A stretch of 64,000 bases of DNA, from NCBI RefSeq assembly GCF_051257895.1, contig NZ_CP194331.1, forward strand, positions 558,001-622,000, read 5' to 3'. Every line of letters begins with the position of its first letter. Position 1 is the first letter of the stretch. The position numbers and the translations under genes were made by a program. Shown in pieces: positions 8,397-16,089 of the stretch. This stretch comes from Gallionella straubiae (GTDB taxonomy: Bacteria; Pseudomonadota; Gammaproteobacteria; Burkholderiales; Gallionellaceae). The notes beneath the pieces were generated by a model. It was not told the DNA's origin and did not search any database. It worked only from the letters and a program-made list of their open reading frames with translations.

Positions 8397-8427
8397 CCGG
8401 CGGGCAAACCTGCCCGCCGGTTTTTTT
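8397..8427 (+). terminator. GC-rich hairpin with T-run between hupE and hypB
   Basis: A perfect 10-bp stem (CCGGCGGGCA/TGCCCGCCGG, loop AACC) is followed on the plus strand by seven Ts. No plus-strand gene reads into it. On the minus strand, the direction of hupE-hypB, the hairpin is followed only by a weak TCTGCATTTT. It may reduce read-through from hupE into hypB or stabilise RNA ends. Confidence 0.5.
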
Positions 8428-8454
8428 GACTGCGTTGCAACTGCTGCACGCCGG

Positions 8455-9057
8455 TTATGCCACCGCCAGATAGATGCCGCACAGGGCGATGCCCGATCCG
8501 GTCAGTCGTACGAACCGTTCATGCAGCCGGTGACGTTGCATTCCCAGGCCGAATGCAATGCCGGCAGCGTGCAGCGATGCCGTGGCCAGCGCGAATCCCA
8601 GCGCGTAAGACATTCCGGAAGCCCACGCCGGCACCTCCGCGCCATGCGCCTGCCCGTGCCACAGAGCGAACAGGCCGACCATGCTGCCGGCAAGCCAGAG
8701 CGGCAGACGGATCGATGCGGCGATCAATACGCCCAGCAGCAGCACGGACAACACGATGCCCTGTTCGACGAAGGGCAGGCCGATGCTCAGCATCGGCAAT
8801 GCCCCACCCAGAGCCATGACGCCGACGAAGGTCAGCGGCACCGCCCACAGGGAGCGCCCGCCCGTCTGCGCCGCCCACAGCCCGACGGCGAGCATCGCGC
8901 AGACATGATCCAGCCCGCCAGCCGGATGCGCCAAGCCATGCAGGAAGCCGCTTGCATCTCCGATACCGGTGTGTGCGTAGGCGAGGGACGGCATCAATGT
9001 GCCGATTGCGACAACCGTGGATGAGCGCAGCAAGACGGATTTGTTTGTGATTGGCAT
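8455..9057 (-). CDS. hupE: HupE/UreJ-family nickel transporter
   Basis: HupE proteins are secondary nickel permeases that feed hydrogenase or urease maturation. The 200-residue product has an N-terminal signal sequence ending near SLAYAHTG. The diagnostic first-helix motif HPAGGLDH follows, and then about six hydrophobic segments, including one with HGQAHGAE whose histidines match the second metal motif. It stands between hypA and hypB, consistent with supplying nickel to HypA/HypB. Its 5' leader (9055-9086) almost repeats the leader of hupH (17658-17689), ribosome site and start codon included. Confidence 0.9.
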   Translation of the reverse strand: MPITNKSVLLRSSTVVAIGTLMPSLAYAHTGIGDASGFLHGLAHPAGGLDHVCAMLAVGLWAAQTGGRSLWAVPLTFVGVMALGGALPMLSIGLPFVEQGIVLSVLLLGVLIAASIRLPLWLAGSMVGLFALWHGQAHGAEVPAWASGMSYALGFALATASLHAAGIAFGLGMQRHRLHERFVRLTGSGIALCGIYLAVA

Positions 9058-9086
9058 GCTAGTCTCCTAATGTAACAATCAGGTCG
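9055..9086 (-). promoter_or_regulatory. Leader repeat, copy upstream of hupE
   Basis: These 32 bases cover the hupE start codon, its GGAG ribosome site and the sequence just upstream. They match 29 of 32 bases of 17658-17689 in front of hupH. On the coding strand the shared core reads TTAGGAGACTAGCATG. A TAGCATT box also precedes both copies, at different distances. This is most simply a duplicated 5' UTR; a shared translational control role is possible. Confidence 0.55.
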
Positions 9087-9158
9087 CAGGACGGCCAAAT
9101 GCTAAGCCGGTTTTGTGACTTAAGCCATACGGCATTTTCTGTATTTCCGGGCAGCTTT

Positions 9159-9500
9159 TTATTCAATTTCCAGTTCCTTGACGCGCATCGCCGTGCCTTC
9201 CGCCACCTGCAGGCGGAAGCCGCCGCATGTCGTGCATGGGTCGTATCGCGCCGCGAGCGGCACTTCCCGGTTGCAATCGAAACACCAGGCGCTGCCTTCC
9301 TGCTCGACGATGTCCAGCACCGCACCCTCGGCCGATGTGCCGCGCGCTACCGCATCGAAGCAGAAGCGCATCGCTTCGGGCTCGACTGCGGACAGCTTGC
9401 CGATTTCCAGCCGCACCATTTTGATCCGCTGGCCGCCCTCCCTGATGAGGCAGTCTTCGATCAGTCCGAGCACGCTCTCGGCGAGCGACATTTCATGCAT
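9159..9500 (-). CDS. hypA: HypA, hydrogenase nickel-insertion metallochaperone
   Basis: HypA binds nickel through its N-terminal MHE motif and a structural zinc through two CxxC pairs, and docks to the large subunit for nickel insertion. From the ATG at 9500 the product has 113 residues and starts MHEMSLAESVLGLI, with the zinc site CFDC...CTTC in the C-terminal half. The start at 9500, not 9521, is required for the MHE motif to be N-terminal, and a GGGAGA ribosome site precedes it. It lies 44 bp downstream of hupK and about 100 bp upstream of hupE. Confidence 0.93.
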   Translation of the reverse strand: MHEMSLAESVLGLIEDCLIREGGQRIKMVRLEIGKLSAVEPEAMRFCFDAVARGTSAEGAVLDIVEQEGSAWCFDCNREVPLAARYDPCTTCGGFRLQVAEGTAMRVKELEIE

Positions 9501-9544
9501 ACATTCTCCCGGTGGATGCACGACAATCCTGTGCCGTGGTTATT

Positions 9545-10720
9545 CTATGCATGTTGCACCGTAATTTCATAAGCCACACAAGGGTCCAGCGATTGCACCA
9601 TCCACTCCGCCTTGCTTCTGGCGGCGGCCTCGCTGGCGGCCGCCATTCCGCGCAAGCCCTGGACCAGTGCGCCGTCTGCATGAAAATTCCATTCCGTGGG
9701 CGCGATGGTCCGGTAGTCGAGTATCCGGCCGCCATCGCTGGCAATACGGTGCGTGAGCAACCCGCGCGCGGTCTCTACCCAAGCGATGCCGACACCCTTG
9801 CGCAGGGGCTGCGACCCGATCCAGCCTGCGCATGCGTTGCCCGTTGCGGTGCGCATTGCATCTGCCAGATGCATCAATTCAATCAGGCGCGCCAATGCAC
9901 GGGCAAAAACCGAATTGCCTTCGGTCGCCGTCAAAGCACGGAGCAATGGATGCTGGCGTTGGCGCGCCAGCGCCCCGGTTTCCAGCGCCGCACCCCGCCA
10001 GTTGGGCTGGTGCGAAAATGCCGGGTCTTCATGCATGGCCTCCGCGATCTCCTGCAGCCATATATTGTTCGGGCTGGGCATGGCCGCTACTTTGCTGGCG
10101 CCGAACCGGGCGCATTGCGCAAGGCTGCGCAGGATTTGTGCAGCCAGCGTGTCCGTATTCTCGTACCACGCTTCCAGCTCCTGTTGTGTGCCCAGTTCCA
10201 ACCATTGTGCCGGATCGCATCCAAATATTTCTCGGTGCAAAACGTTTTTCAGCACGCGGGAGAATGACTGCCGCGCATCATCATAGTCCGCATCCAGCCT
10301 GCCGCCTATCGTCTTCCAGCCGCCCGTTGCGATCAGCGGCTTTGCCATTTGGCCGATTCCGGCACATAGTTCTGTCATAAGCTGCACACGAGGTTGTATA
10401 CCCACCTGCCGGGGCCAATCGAGCAAAACACGCCAGAGATGCTCCTGGATGGCCTCGCCGAAAACCAGATGCGCCCGTGCCGCATGGAGCGAACCGGCAA
10501 CTTCAATGCCGAGCGCGGCTTCGGCCGCCATGGCTGCCGCGACGCCTTGTGCGCGGCCGCATACGCTGAACAGCAACGGCATGGTATCGACGGCATTCTG
10601 GGCCGGTTTTCCAACCATCAGGCGGCTTGCCTGCAGCGGGCGTGAAGATCGCACAGCGACTGCATTCGCTGCCGCACCATCCCAAGCCACGTCGATGTGG
10701 AGCTTACCTTCCGTCGTCAC
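9545..10720 (-). CDS. hupK: HupK/HoxV, hydrogenase assembly scaffold related to the large subunit
   Basis: HupK (HoxV) resembles a degenerate [NiFe] large subunit and is thought to act as a scaffold for cofactor assembly with HupF/HoxL in oxic conditions. The 391-residue product keeps traces of both metal motifs: LLFSVCGRAQGVAA near the N-terminus, like RICGVC, and a C-terminal DPCVAYEI in which the second cysteine of DPCxxC is missing. It therefore cannot bind a full Ni-Fe site. Translation starts at a GTG overlapping the hupF stop (GTGA). Assignment rests on these motifs and on the position between hupF and hypA. Confidence 0.85.
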   Translation of the reverse strand: MTTEGKLHIDVAWDGAAANAVAVRSSRPLQASRLMVGKPAQNAVDTMPLLFSVCGRAQGVAAAMAAEAALGIEVAGSLHAARAHLVFGEAIQEHLWRVLLDWPRQVGIQPRVQLMTELCAGIGQMAKPLIATGGWKTIGGRLDADYDDARQSFSRVLKNVLHREIFGCDPAQWLELGTQQELEAWYENTDTLAAQILRSLAQCARFGASKVAAMPSPNNIWLQEIAEAMHEDPAFSHQPNWRGAALETGALARQRQHPLLRALTATEGNSVFARALARLIELMHLADAMRTATGNACAGWIGSQPLRKGVGIAWVETARGLLTHRIASDGGRILDYRTIAPTEWNFHADGALVQGLRGMAAASEAAARSKAEWMVQSLDPCVAYEITVQHA

Positions 10721-11031
10721 GATAGGAAAGTGTCCCCATGCAAGCCAGTGGTGTCTTTTTCGCCGTCCTGCCCGGCAAGGCTGGTGAAATGTTCTTCAAA
10801 ATTTAAATCGCCACGCAGCGCCGCTTCCAGTCCGTCAAGCGCATGATTGGTGCGTGCCGCATCCTCTTCCGTGAGGATTTCGCGCGCCGATCCGAGGAAG
10901 GACAGCACCCATCTGCCCGGCGGACAGTTACCCACCATCAGCATGTTGAGCCGTTTCCGTTCGCCGCGTCCCTCGCACAGCGCGGTGACCCCGTCAGTCT
11001 CCAGCACGCGCATGGGAATGCCGATGCACAT
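10717..11031 (-). CDS. hupF: HupF/HoxL, HypC-family chaperone specific for the uptake hydrogenase
   Basis: HupF is a HypC paralogue, with an extended C-terminus, that protects or loads the large subunit. The 104-residue product begins MCIGIPMRVLE with the family Cys2 and has the typical RWVLSFLGSAREILTEEDA segment. The start forms ATGA with the hupD stop and the stop forms GTGA with the hupK start, so hupD-hupF-hupK are tightly coupled. It is clearly distinct from HypC at 332-586. Confidence 0.92.
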   Translation of the reverse strand: MCIGIPMRVLETDGVTALCEGRGERKRLNMLMVGNCPPGRWVLSFLGSAREILTEEDAARTNHALDGLEAALRGDLNFEEHFTSLAGQDGEKDTTGLHGDTFLS

Positions 11032-11633
11032 CAGGCAGTCTTGAGCGGGGAGGGCATCGCCGTTGCGCCGGAATGTGTTGCCCCGAAAAAATCCACATCA
11101 AGGCTCGCGGGCAGGAGCGGCTCAACGGTTCCAGGCTCGCCTTCCCGCTGCTCCGGTTTCACGCCCCAGCGCCGCAGGCAGGCAAGTGCGGCTTCCAGCG
11201 CCGGCTGGATCTGCGCGCCGACGACCGCGCGCAGGTTTCCGCCGAAATCCTCGTAATCCTCCGGCTGCACGCCGATCAGCACCAGCTCATCCGGCAGGCT
11301 GCCGGTCAACTCTGCAATGGCCAGCACTTCCTGAAAGCCGGTCTGGTGCAGGCTCAGTTTTTTGGCGCCCATGAACCTCGGCACCTCTTCGTTGGCCAGC
11401 ATCCTGAGCGTTCCGGGAGGCAGGCCGTAGTCGATGGCATCGAACACGATCAGCTTGTGCGCCTCCTGCACATGGGGCAGCAGGTTAAGTCCCTGTGTTC
11501 CGCCATCCATCAGCGTGACCTGCCCGGGAAAGCGCCACTGGCGATGGAGCGCCTGCACTGCGCGCACCCCGAAGCCCTCATCCGCCCAGAGCAGGTTGCC
11601 GATGCCGAGCATCAGGATGTTTTCTTGTGTCAT
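11031..11633 (-). CDS. hupD: HupD/HoxM, hydrogenase large-subunit maturation protease
   Basis: This endopeptidase removes the C-terminal tail of HupL after nickel insertion. The 200-residue product starts MTQENILMLGIGNLLWADEG, with the acidic nickel-sensing residue in the GxGN...DEG block. A central DAIDYG carries the second acidic ligand and LHQTGF carries the ligand histidine, as in HyaD/HupD proteases. The ATG at 11633 has an AAGGAG site 8 bases upstream; a longer reading from 11732 would overlap the PKD gene end. The C-terminal 35 residues extend past the usual protease fold and are unremarkable. Confidence 0.92.
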   Translation of the reverse strand: MTQENILMLGIGNLLWADEGFGVRAVQALHRQWRFPGQVTLMDGGTQGLNLLPHVQEAHKLIVFDAIDYGLPPGTLRMLANEEVPRFMGAKKLSLHQTGFQEVLAIAELTGSLPDELVLIGVQPEDYEDFGGNLRAVVGAQIQPALEAALACLRRWGVKPEQREGEPGTVEPLLPASLDVDFFGATHSGATAMPSPLKTA

Positions 11634-11667
11634 TCGTCGGGCTCCTTCGCGATTGCGTCGATCAGCC

Positions 11668-14253
11668 TCAATCGTCGTCGTCGCCATTGCGACAATCGTC
11701 ATTAAGGCGGGGGCGCTGGTTAGGCGGTGCAACCGTGACCACTCTGGTGGCAGTGCCCAAACTGCGCCCCCCGCGCCCGGTGACGGTCAGGGTAACGGTG
11801 TGCGTTCCCACCTCCCTGAACCTGACTGCGCCCGGATTTTGCCGCGTCGAATCGTCCGGCGAACCGCCCTGGAAGCTCCAACGGTATCTCAGCCGTTCAT
11901 TTGCCTCGCCTGTGGCAGCCCCCCTGAACGTCACCGTTCCTCCCGGCAGCACCGACACGTTCATTGCCGGTGCCACAATGGTCACGGCAGGCTGAGGAGT
12001 TGCCGTCACGGTGATCGTGCGTGTGACTGCGGCCGAGGACAAGCCGAGGCTGTCGGTGACGGTGAAAGTCACCGTGAAGGCACCCGCAGTGTTGAACGTC
12101 ACAGCACCCGGATTCTGCTGCGTGGAGTTGGGCGCGCCACCGCCGAAGTCCCAATTGAAGGTCAGCGGCAGGTTGTTGTCCGGATCGACGCCCGAGCCCT
12201 GGAAGTTAACCGTTCCGCCCTGTGCGATGGTCACGTTGTCCGCCGGCGCGTTGATGGTCGCGGTGGGCGCCTGATTCACCGGGGTTACCGTAACCACGCG
12301 CGTAACCGAGGCGGAAACCAGTCCCCTGTTGTCGGTAACGGTGAAGGTCACGGTGAATGTCCCCACGGTATTGAACATCACCATGCCAGGATTTTGCTGC
12401 GTGGAGTTGGGAGCGCCACCGCCGAAGTTCCAGTTGTAGGTCAGCGGCAGCCTGTTGTCTGGATCGGTGCCGGAGCCCTGGAAGTTCACCGTTCCGCCTT
12501 GTGTGATGGTCACGTTGGCGGCTGGTGCGTTGATGATGGCCACGGGCGCATTAGGCGATGGCGTGACGGTGATCGCCCGCATGGCCGGAGCGGATGCGAC
12601 GCCTTGCCTGTTGGTCACGGTGAGGCTGGCCGTGAAGGTGCCTGCGGCGTTGAAGATTACCTTGACCTCATTGCGGGTCGAACTGGCCGGTGTGCCGCCC
12701 GGGATGCTCCAGTTAAAGCTCAGGCCGTCGTCGCCACCCTGCGCCCTTCCATGGAATTCGACCGGCCTTCCCTGGACGATGGCACGGTCCTGTTTGGGTT
12801 CTTCGATGATGGCAACCGGCTGTTGCCCCGCGCCCGTCACCGTCACGACGCGCGTGACCGGCGTCGAAGCCAGGCCGAGGCTGTCGGTCACCGTGAACGT
12901 CACCGTGAAGGCACCTGCGGTGTTGAACATCACCGCACCGGGATTCTGCTGCGTCGAGTTGGGTGCACCGCCGCCGAAGTTCCAGTTGTAGGTGAGCGGC
13001 AGGTTGTTGTTGGGGTCGGTGCCCGAACCCTGGAAGTTGACCGTGCCGCCCTGCGCGACGGTCACGTTGGCGGCCGGCGCGTTGATGGTGGCGACCGGCG
13101 GCTGGTTCGCCGGCGGTGTGACGGTGACCGTGCGGGTAACCGCTGCCGATGACAATCCCAGGCTGTCGGTGACGGTGAAGCTGACCGTGAAGGTGCCTGC
13201 GGTGTTGAACGTCACCGCACCGGGGTTCTGTGCAGTGGAGTTGGGTGCGCCGCCGCCGAAGTTCCAGTTGTAGGTGAGCGGCAGGTTGTTGTTGGGATCG
13301 GTGCCCGAGCCCTGGAACGTGACCGTTCCGCCCTGCGCGACGGTCGCATTGGCAGCAGGTGCAGTGATGGTGGCGACCGGCGGCTGGTTCGCCGGCGACG
13401 TGACGGTGACGGTGCGTGTGATCGCCGTCGAGGACAGGCCGAGGCTGTCGGTGACCGTGAAGCTGACCGTGAAGGTGCCCGCGGTATTGAACGTCACCGC
13501 ACCCGGATTCTGCGCCGTCGAGTTGGGTGCGCCACCGCCGAAGTTCCAGTTGTAGGTCAGCGGCAGGTTGTTGTCGGGATCGGTGCCCGAACCCTGGAAG
13601 TTCACCGTTCCGCCCTGCGCGACGGTCACGTTGGCGGCCGGCGCGTTGATGGTGGCGACCGGTGGCTGGTTCGCCGCTCCGGTGACGGTCACCGAACGGG
13701 TTGGGGGGGTGCCGGTGGCCAGCATGCCGACGGAATTACGCACCTGCAGGGTCGAGGTGATAGCTCCGGCAACGGTCATCGGCACGGAGACGCTTTGCCC
13801 TGTGGCATTCGGCATGCCGCCGGTGAATAGCCAGGTGAAGCTCAGCGGGAACCCGTCCGGATTGGTCGCATTGCCCGCGGTGTAGGTCAGCGACTGCCCC
13901 TGCGCGACGGTTGTGCCGGCCGCAGGGGCAGTGATGCTGGCGTTGCTCGGTGGGGTCGCCACGCAGAACGGGTTCATCGCCGCTCCGCAGGTGGTCGAGG
14001 TACACGACAGGCTCGCATTGCCGAAGGCGTTCAGGTTGTTCGCCGAGGGGCTGCCGGTGTGGCAGAGGAAGCAGGAAAAGCTGGCGGCCCGGTAAGGGCG
14101 GCTCTGCTGCGGCGCAGTCGCCTGCGTCGGCCGCGCGGCGCAGTAGTTGTCGGCGCGGGTGCCGAAGGTCGCCGTGGCGAGCGCGCTGCCCGCCGAGACG
14201 GAGAGAGCGGCAAACAATAGGGCCCGGCCGAATTTAAGAAGCAATGTGTTCAT
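11668..14253 (-). CDS. Exported PKD-repeat protein with one c-type haem motif, inside the hydrogenase operon
   Basis: The 861-residue protein starts with a Sec signal peptide (basic MNTLLLKFGR, hydrophobic core, likely cut after SAGSALA). A short domain follows with CFLCHTGSP, a CxxCH haem-c attachment motif near residue 57, then LNAFGNASL. Eight PKD-like beta-sandwich repeats of about 90-94 residues follow, most with AQGGTVNFQGSGTDP and FNTAGTFTV; repeats 1, 5 and 8 are diverged. The end is an acidic DDDD tail. It lies 31 bp after hupL and 34 bp before hupD, with an AAGGAATCC ribosome site, so it is co-transcribed with the enzyme. A role as electron acceptor or surface/periplasmic tether for HupSL is my inference; I know no named family with this layout. 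Confidence 0.85.
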   Translation of the reverse strand: MNTLLLKFGRALLFAALSVSAGSALATATFGTRADNYCAARPTQATAPQQSRPYRAASFSCFLCHTGSPSANNLNAFGNASLSCTSTTCGAAMNPFCVATPPSNASITAPAAGTTVAQGQSLTYTAGNATNPDGFPLSFTWLFTGGMPNATGQSVSVPMTVAGAITSTLQVRNSVGMLATGTPPTRSVTVTGAANQPPVATINAPAANVTVAQGGTVNFQGSGTDPDNNLPLTYNWNFGGGAPNSTAQNPGAVTFNTAGTFTVSFTVTDSLGLSSTAITRTVTVTSPANQPPVATITAPAANATVAQGGTVTFQGSGTDPNNNLPLTYNWNFGGGAPNSTAQNPGAVTFNTAGTFTVSFTVTDSLGLSSAAVTRTVTVTPPANQPPVATINAPAANVTVAQGGTVNFQGSGTDPNNNLPLTYNWNFGGGAPNSTQQNPGAVMFNTAGAFTVTFTVTDSLGLASTPVTRVVTVTGAGQQPVAIIEEPKQDRAIVQGRPVEFHGRAQGGDDGLSFNWSIPGGTPASSTRNEVKVIFNAAGTFTASLTVTNRQGVASAPAMRAITVTPSPNAPVAIINAPAANVTITQGGTVNFQGSGTDPDNRLPLTYNWNFGGGAPNSTQQNPGMVMFNTVGTFTVTFTVTDNRGLVSASVTRVVTVTPVNQAPTATINAPADNVTIAQGGTVNFQGSGVDPDNNLPLTFNWDFGGGAPNSTQQNPGAVTFNTAGAFTVTFTVTDSLGLSSAAVTRTITVTATPQPAVTIVAPAMNVSVLPGGTVTFRGAATGEANERLRYRWSFQGGSPDDSTRQNPGAVRFREVGTHTVTLTVTGRGGRSLGTATRVVTVAPPNQRPRLNDDCRNGDDDD
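12140..13690 (-). repeat. Tandem DNA repeat encoding PKD units (about 282-bp period)
   Basis: Inside the PKD gene, successive units repeat at the DNA level. The clearest pair is 12992-13273 and 13274-13555, each exactly 282 bp, with only scattered differences. Units further from the centre are more diverged, and the unit around 12550-12830 is strongly diverged. The pattern indicates expansion by unequal crossing-over, so unit number may vary between strains. Confidence 0.8.
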
Positions 14254-14284
14254 GGCGGATTCCTTGTGTATGTCCGGGGGCGGC

Positions 14285-16042
14285 TCAGGCGCTTACCGTG
14301 ACGTTGAGGGTTTCGTTCGGCTGCGGGTCGAAGAGATGTACCGCGCAGGCCATGCAGGGATTGAAACTGTGTATCGTGCGCAGCACTTCCAGCGGCTTGT
14401 CCGGCACGGCGAGCACATGCCCCACCAGCGCCTTCTCGTAAGGGCCGCCGTTCCCCGCGGCATCGCGCGGCGCAGCATTCCAGGTGGTCGGCACGACGCA
14501 CTGGTAATTGGCGATAGTGCCGCTGTCGATGGCCAGCCAGTGCCCCAGCGCGCCGCGCGGTGCCTCGGTGAAGCCTATGCCCTGTGTCGTGGCGGGCCAA
14601 GTGGCGGGGTCGAATTTTGCAGCATTGTGGGTGCGGAAATCGCCGCCGGCGACATTCGCCGTGAGCTGGTTGAACCACACCTGCAATTCGTCGGCGACGA
14701 GATGCGCGTCGATCGACTGCGCGAGCATGCGCCCCATGGTCGAGTACATCGCCGAAAACGGCAGCTTGAGGTCGCGCAACGCCCGGTCTACGTGGTCGCG
14801 GGCGGTGCGGTTACCCGTGGCATACATCATCAGCACGCGGGCAAGCGGCCCCACCTCCATGGCATTGCCCTTCCAGCGCGGCGCTTTTACCCAGGAATAG
14901 GACTGGTTCACATCAAGGTTCTGGTAGTTAGCCTGCGGCCCGGTGTAGTTCAGCGTGGTCTCGCCCTGGAACGGATGCAGGCCGGTGTTTTTGCCCAGTG
15001 AATAGTCATACCAGCTATGCGTGACGAATTCCTGCACCTCGTCCGGATTACGGAGATCGACCGGCTGCACGTTGGACAGGTCGCGCCCGATGATCGCGCC
15101 GCGCGGCACGAACAGGCTGGAGGAAATATTCGCGCTATCGTCCTGGGGGTATTCGCCGAAGGTGAGAAAGTTGCCCAGACTTTCGCCTCGCCCGAACCAG
15201 TCCTTGTAGTGTGCGCCCAGCGCGAGCGCATCCGGGCGATACACCTTGGCGACGAATTCGCGTATCTCGGTGATGCAGCCCTGCACCAGGTCGAGCCCGG
15301 TCTGGTCTACGCCCGTCGTGCCTGGGGTGGGTACCAGTACGCCTGCGGCATTGGGGGACATGTTGAAGGTGCACGGTACCCCGCCGATGGCGAAATTCGG
15401 ATGCGGGTTGCGCCCGCCGAATACAGCGTGCACGCGCAGCACCTTGCGCTGCCATTCCAGCGCCTCCAGCCAGTGCGCGAACAGCATAAGATTCATCTCG
15501 GGCGGCAGCTTGTACGCCGGATGATCGAAGTAGGCATTGCCGAACAGGCCGAGCTGCCCGCCGGCGATGAAGCCCGCGAGCTTCTGGCGCACCGCCTCGA
15601 AATAGGCAGGCGAATTTTTGTGCCAACCCGAAGTGCATTTCTGCAGGTTGGAAGTCGCGGTCGCATCGGCCTGGCTTGCTGATACCACATTCACCCAGTC
15701 CATCGAGGCGAGTTGGTAGAAATGCGTGACATGGTCCTGGACCAGTTGCGTACCCATCATCAGGTTGCGGATGTGGCGCGCATTGGTCGGGATGGCGTAG
15801 CCGAGCGCATTCTCCACGGCGCGCACCGAGGTCAGTGCATGCACCACGGTGCATACACCGCAGATGCGCTGGGTGAAGGCCCAAGCGTCGCGCGGATCGC
15901 GTCCCTTCAGGATGATTTCGATGCCGCGCACCATCGTGCCGCTGGCGGATGCTTTTGTGATCATGCCGGAACTGTTGGTCTCGGCCTCGATGCGCAGGTG
16001 TCCCTCGATGCGCGTGATGGGATCAATGACAACGGTGCTCAT
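14285..16042 (-). CDS. hupL: [NiFe]-hydrogenase large subunit (group 1 uptake type)
   Basis: This is the catalytic subunit of the periplasmic H2-uptake enzyme. The 585-residue product has the N-terminal ITRIEGHL and the first cysteine motif RICGVCTVVHA. The C-terminal motif reads HSFNPCMACAVH, followed by a short tail (LFDPQPNETLNVTVSA) that HupD removes after the His. Around the active site EGH, MDWV and APRGALGHW are all conserved. The usual DPC aspartate is Asn (codon AAT), an uncommon change next to the Ni-Fe site. It follows hupS by 47 bp, with an AAGGAG ribosome site. Export is expected by co-transport with the Tat signal of HupS. Confidence 0.95.
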   Translation of the reverse strand: MSTVVIDPITRIEGHLRIEAETNSSGMITKASASGTMVRGIEIILKGRDPRDAWAFTQRICGVCTVVHALTSVRAVENALGYAIPTNARHIRNLMMGTQLVQDHVTHFYQLASMDWVNVVSASQADATATSNLQKCTSGWHKNSPAYFEAVRQKLAGFIAGGQLGLFGNAYFDHPAYKLPPEMNLMLFAHWLEALEWQRKVLRVHAVFGGRNPHPNFAIGGVPCTFNMSPNAAGVLVPTPGTTGVDQTGLDLVQGCITEIREFVAKVYRPDALALGAHYKDWFGRGESLGNFLTFGEYPQDDSANISSSLFVPRGAIIGRDLSNVQPVDLRNPDEVQEFVTHSWYDYSLGKNTGLHPFQGETTLNYTGPQANYQNLDVNQSYSWVKAPRWKGNAMEVGPLARVLMMYATGNRTARDHVDRALRDLKLPFSAMYSTMGRMLAQSIDAHLVADELQVWFNQLTANVAGGDFRTHNAAKFDPATWPATTQGIGFTEAPRGALGHWLAIDSGTIANYQCVVPTTWNAAPRDAAGNGGPYEKALVGHVLAVPDKPLEVLRTIHSFNPCMACAVHLFDPQPNETLNVTVSA

Positions 16043-16089
16043 AGCCTGGGCTCCTTAATCTGGTTGGATTCGGTATGGCGGCGATTGAC

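Noticed and set aside
11434..13152. 572-codon plus-strand ORF opposite hupD and the PKD gene
   Set aside because: Its repeats are only the complement of the PKD units; the PKD frame has a signal peptide, haem motif and operon position.
12140..13690. Regularly spaced repeats that might suggest a CRISPR array
   Set aside because: The 282-bp period and open reading frame show protein-coding PKD units, not 25-40 bp repeats with unique spacers.
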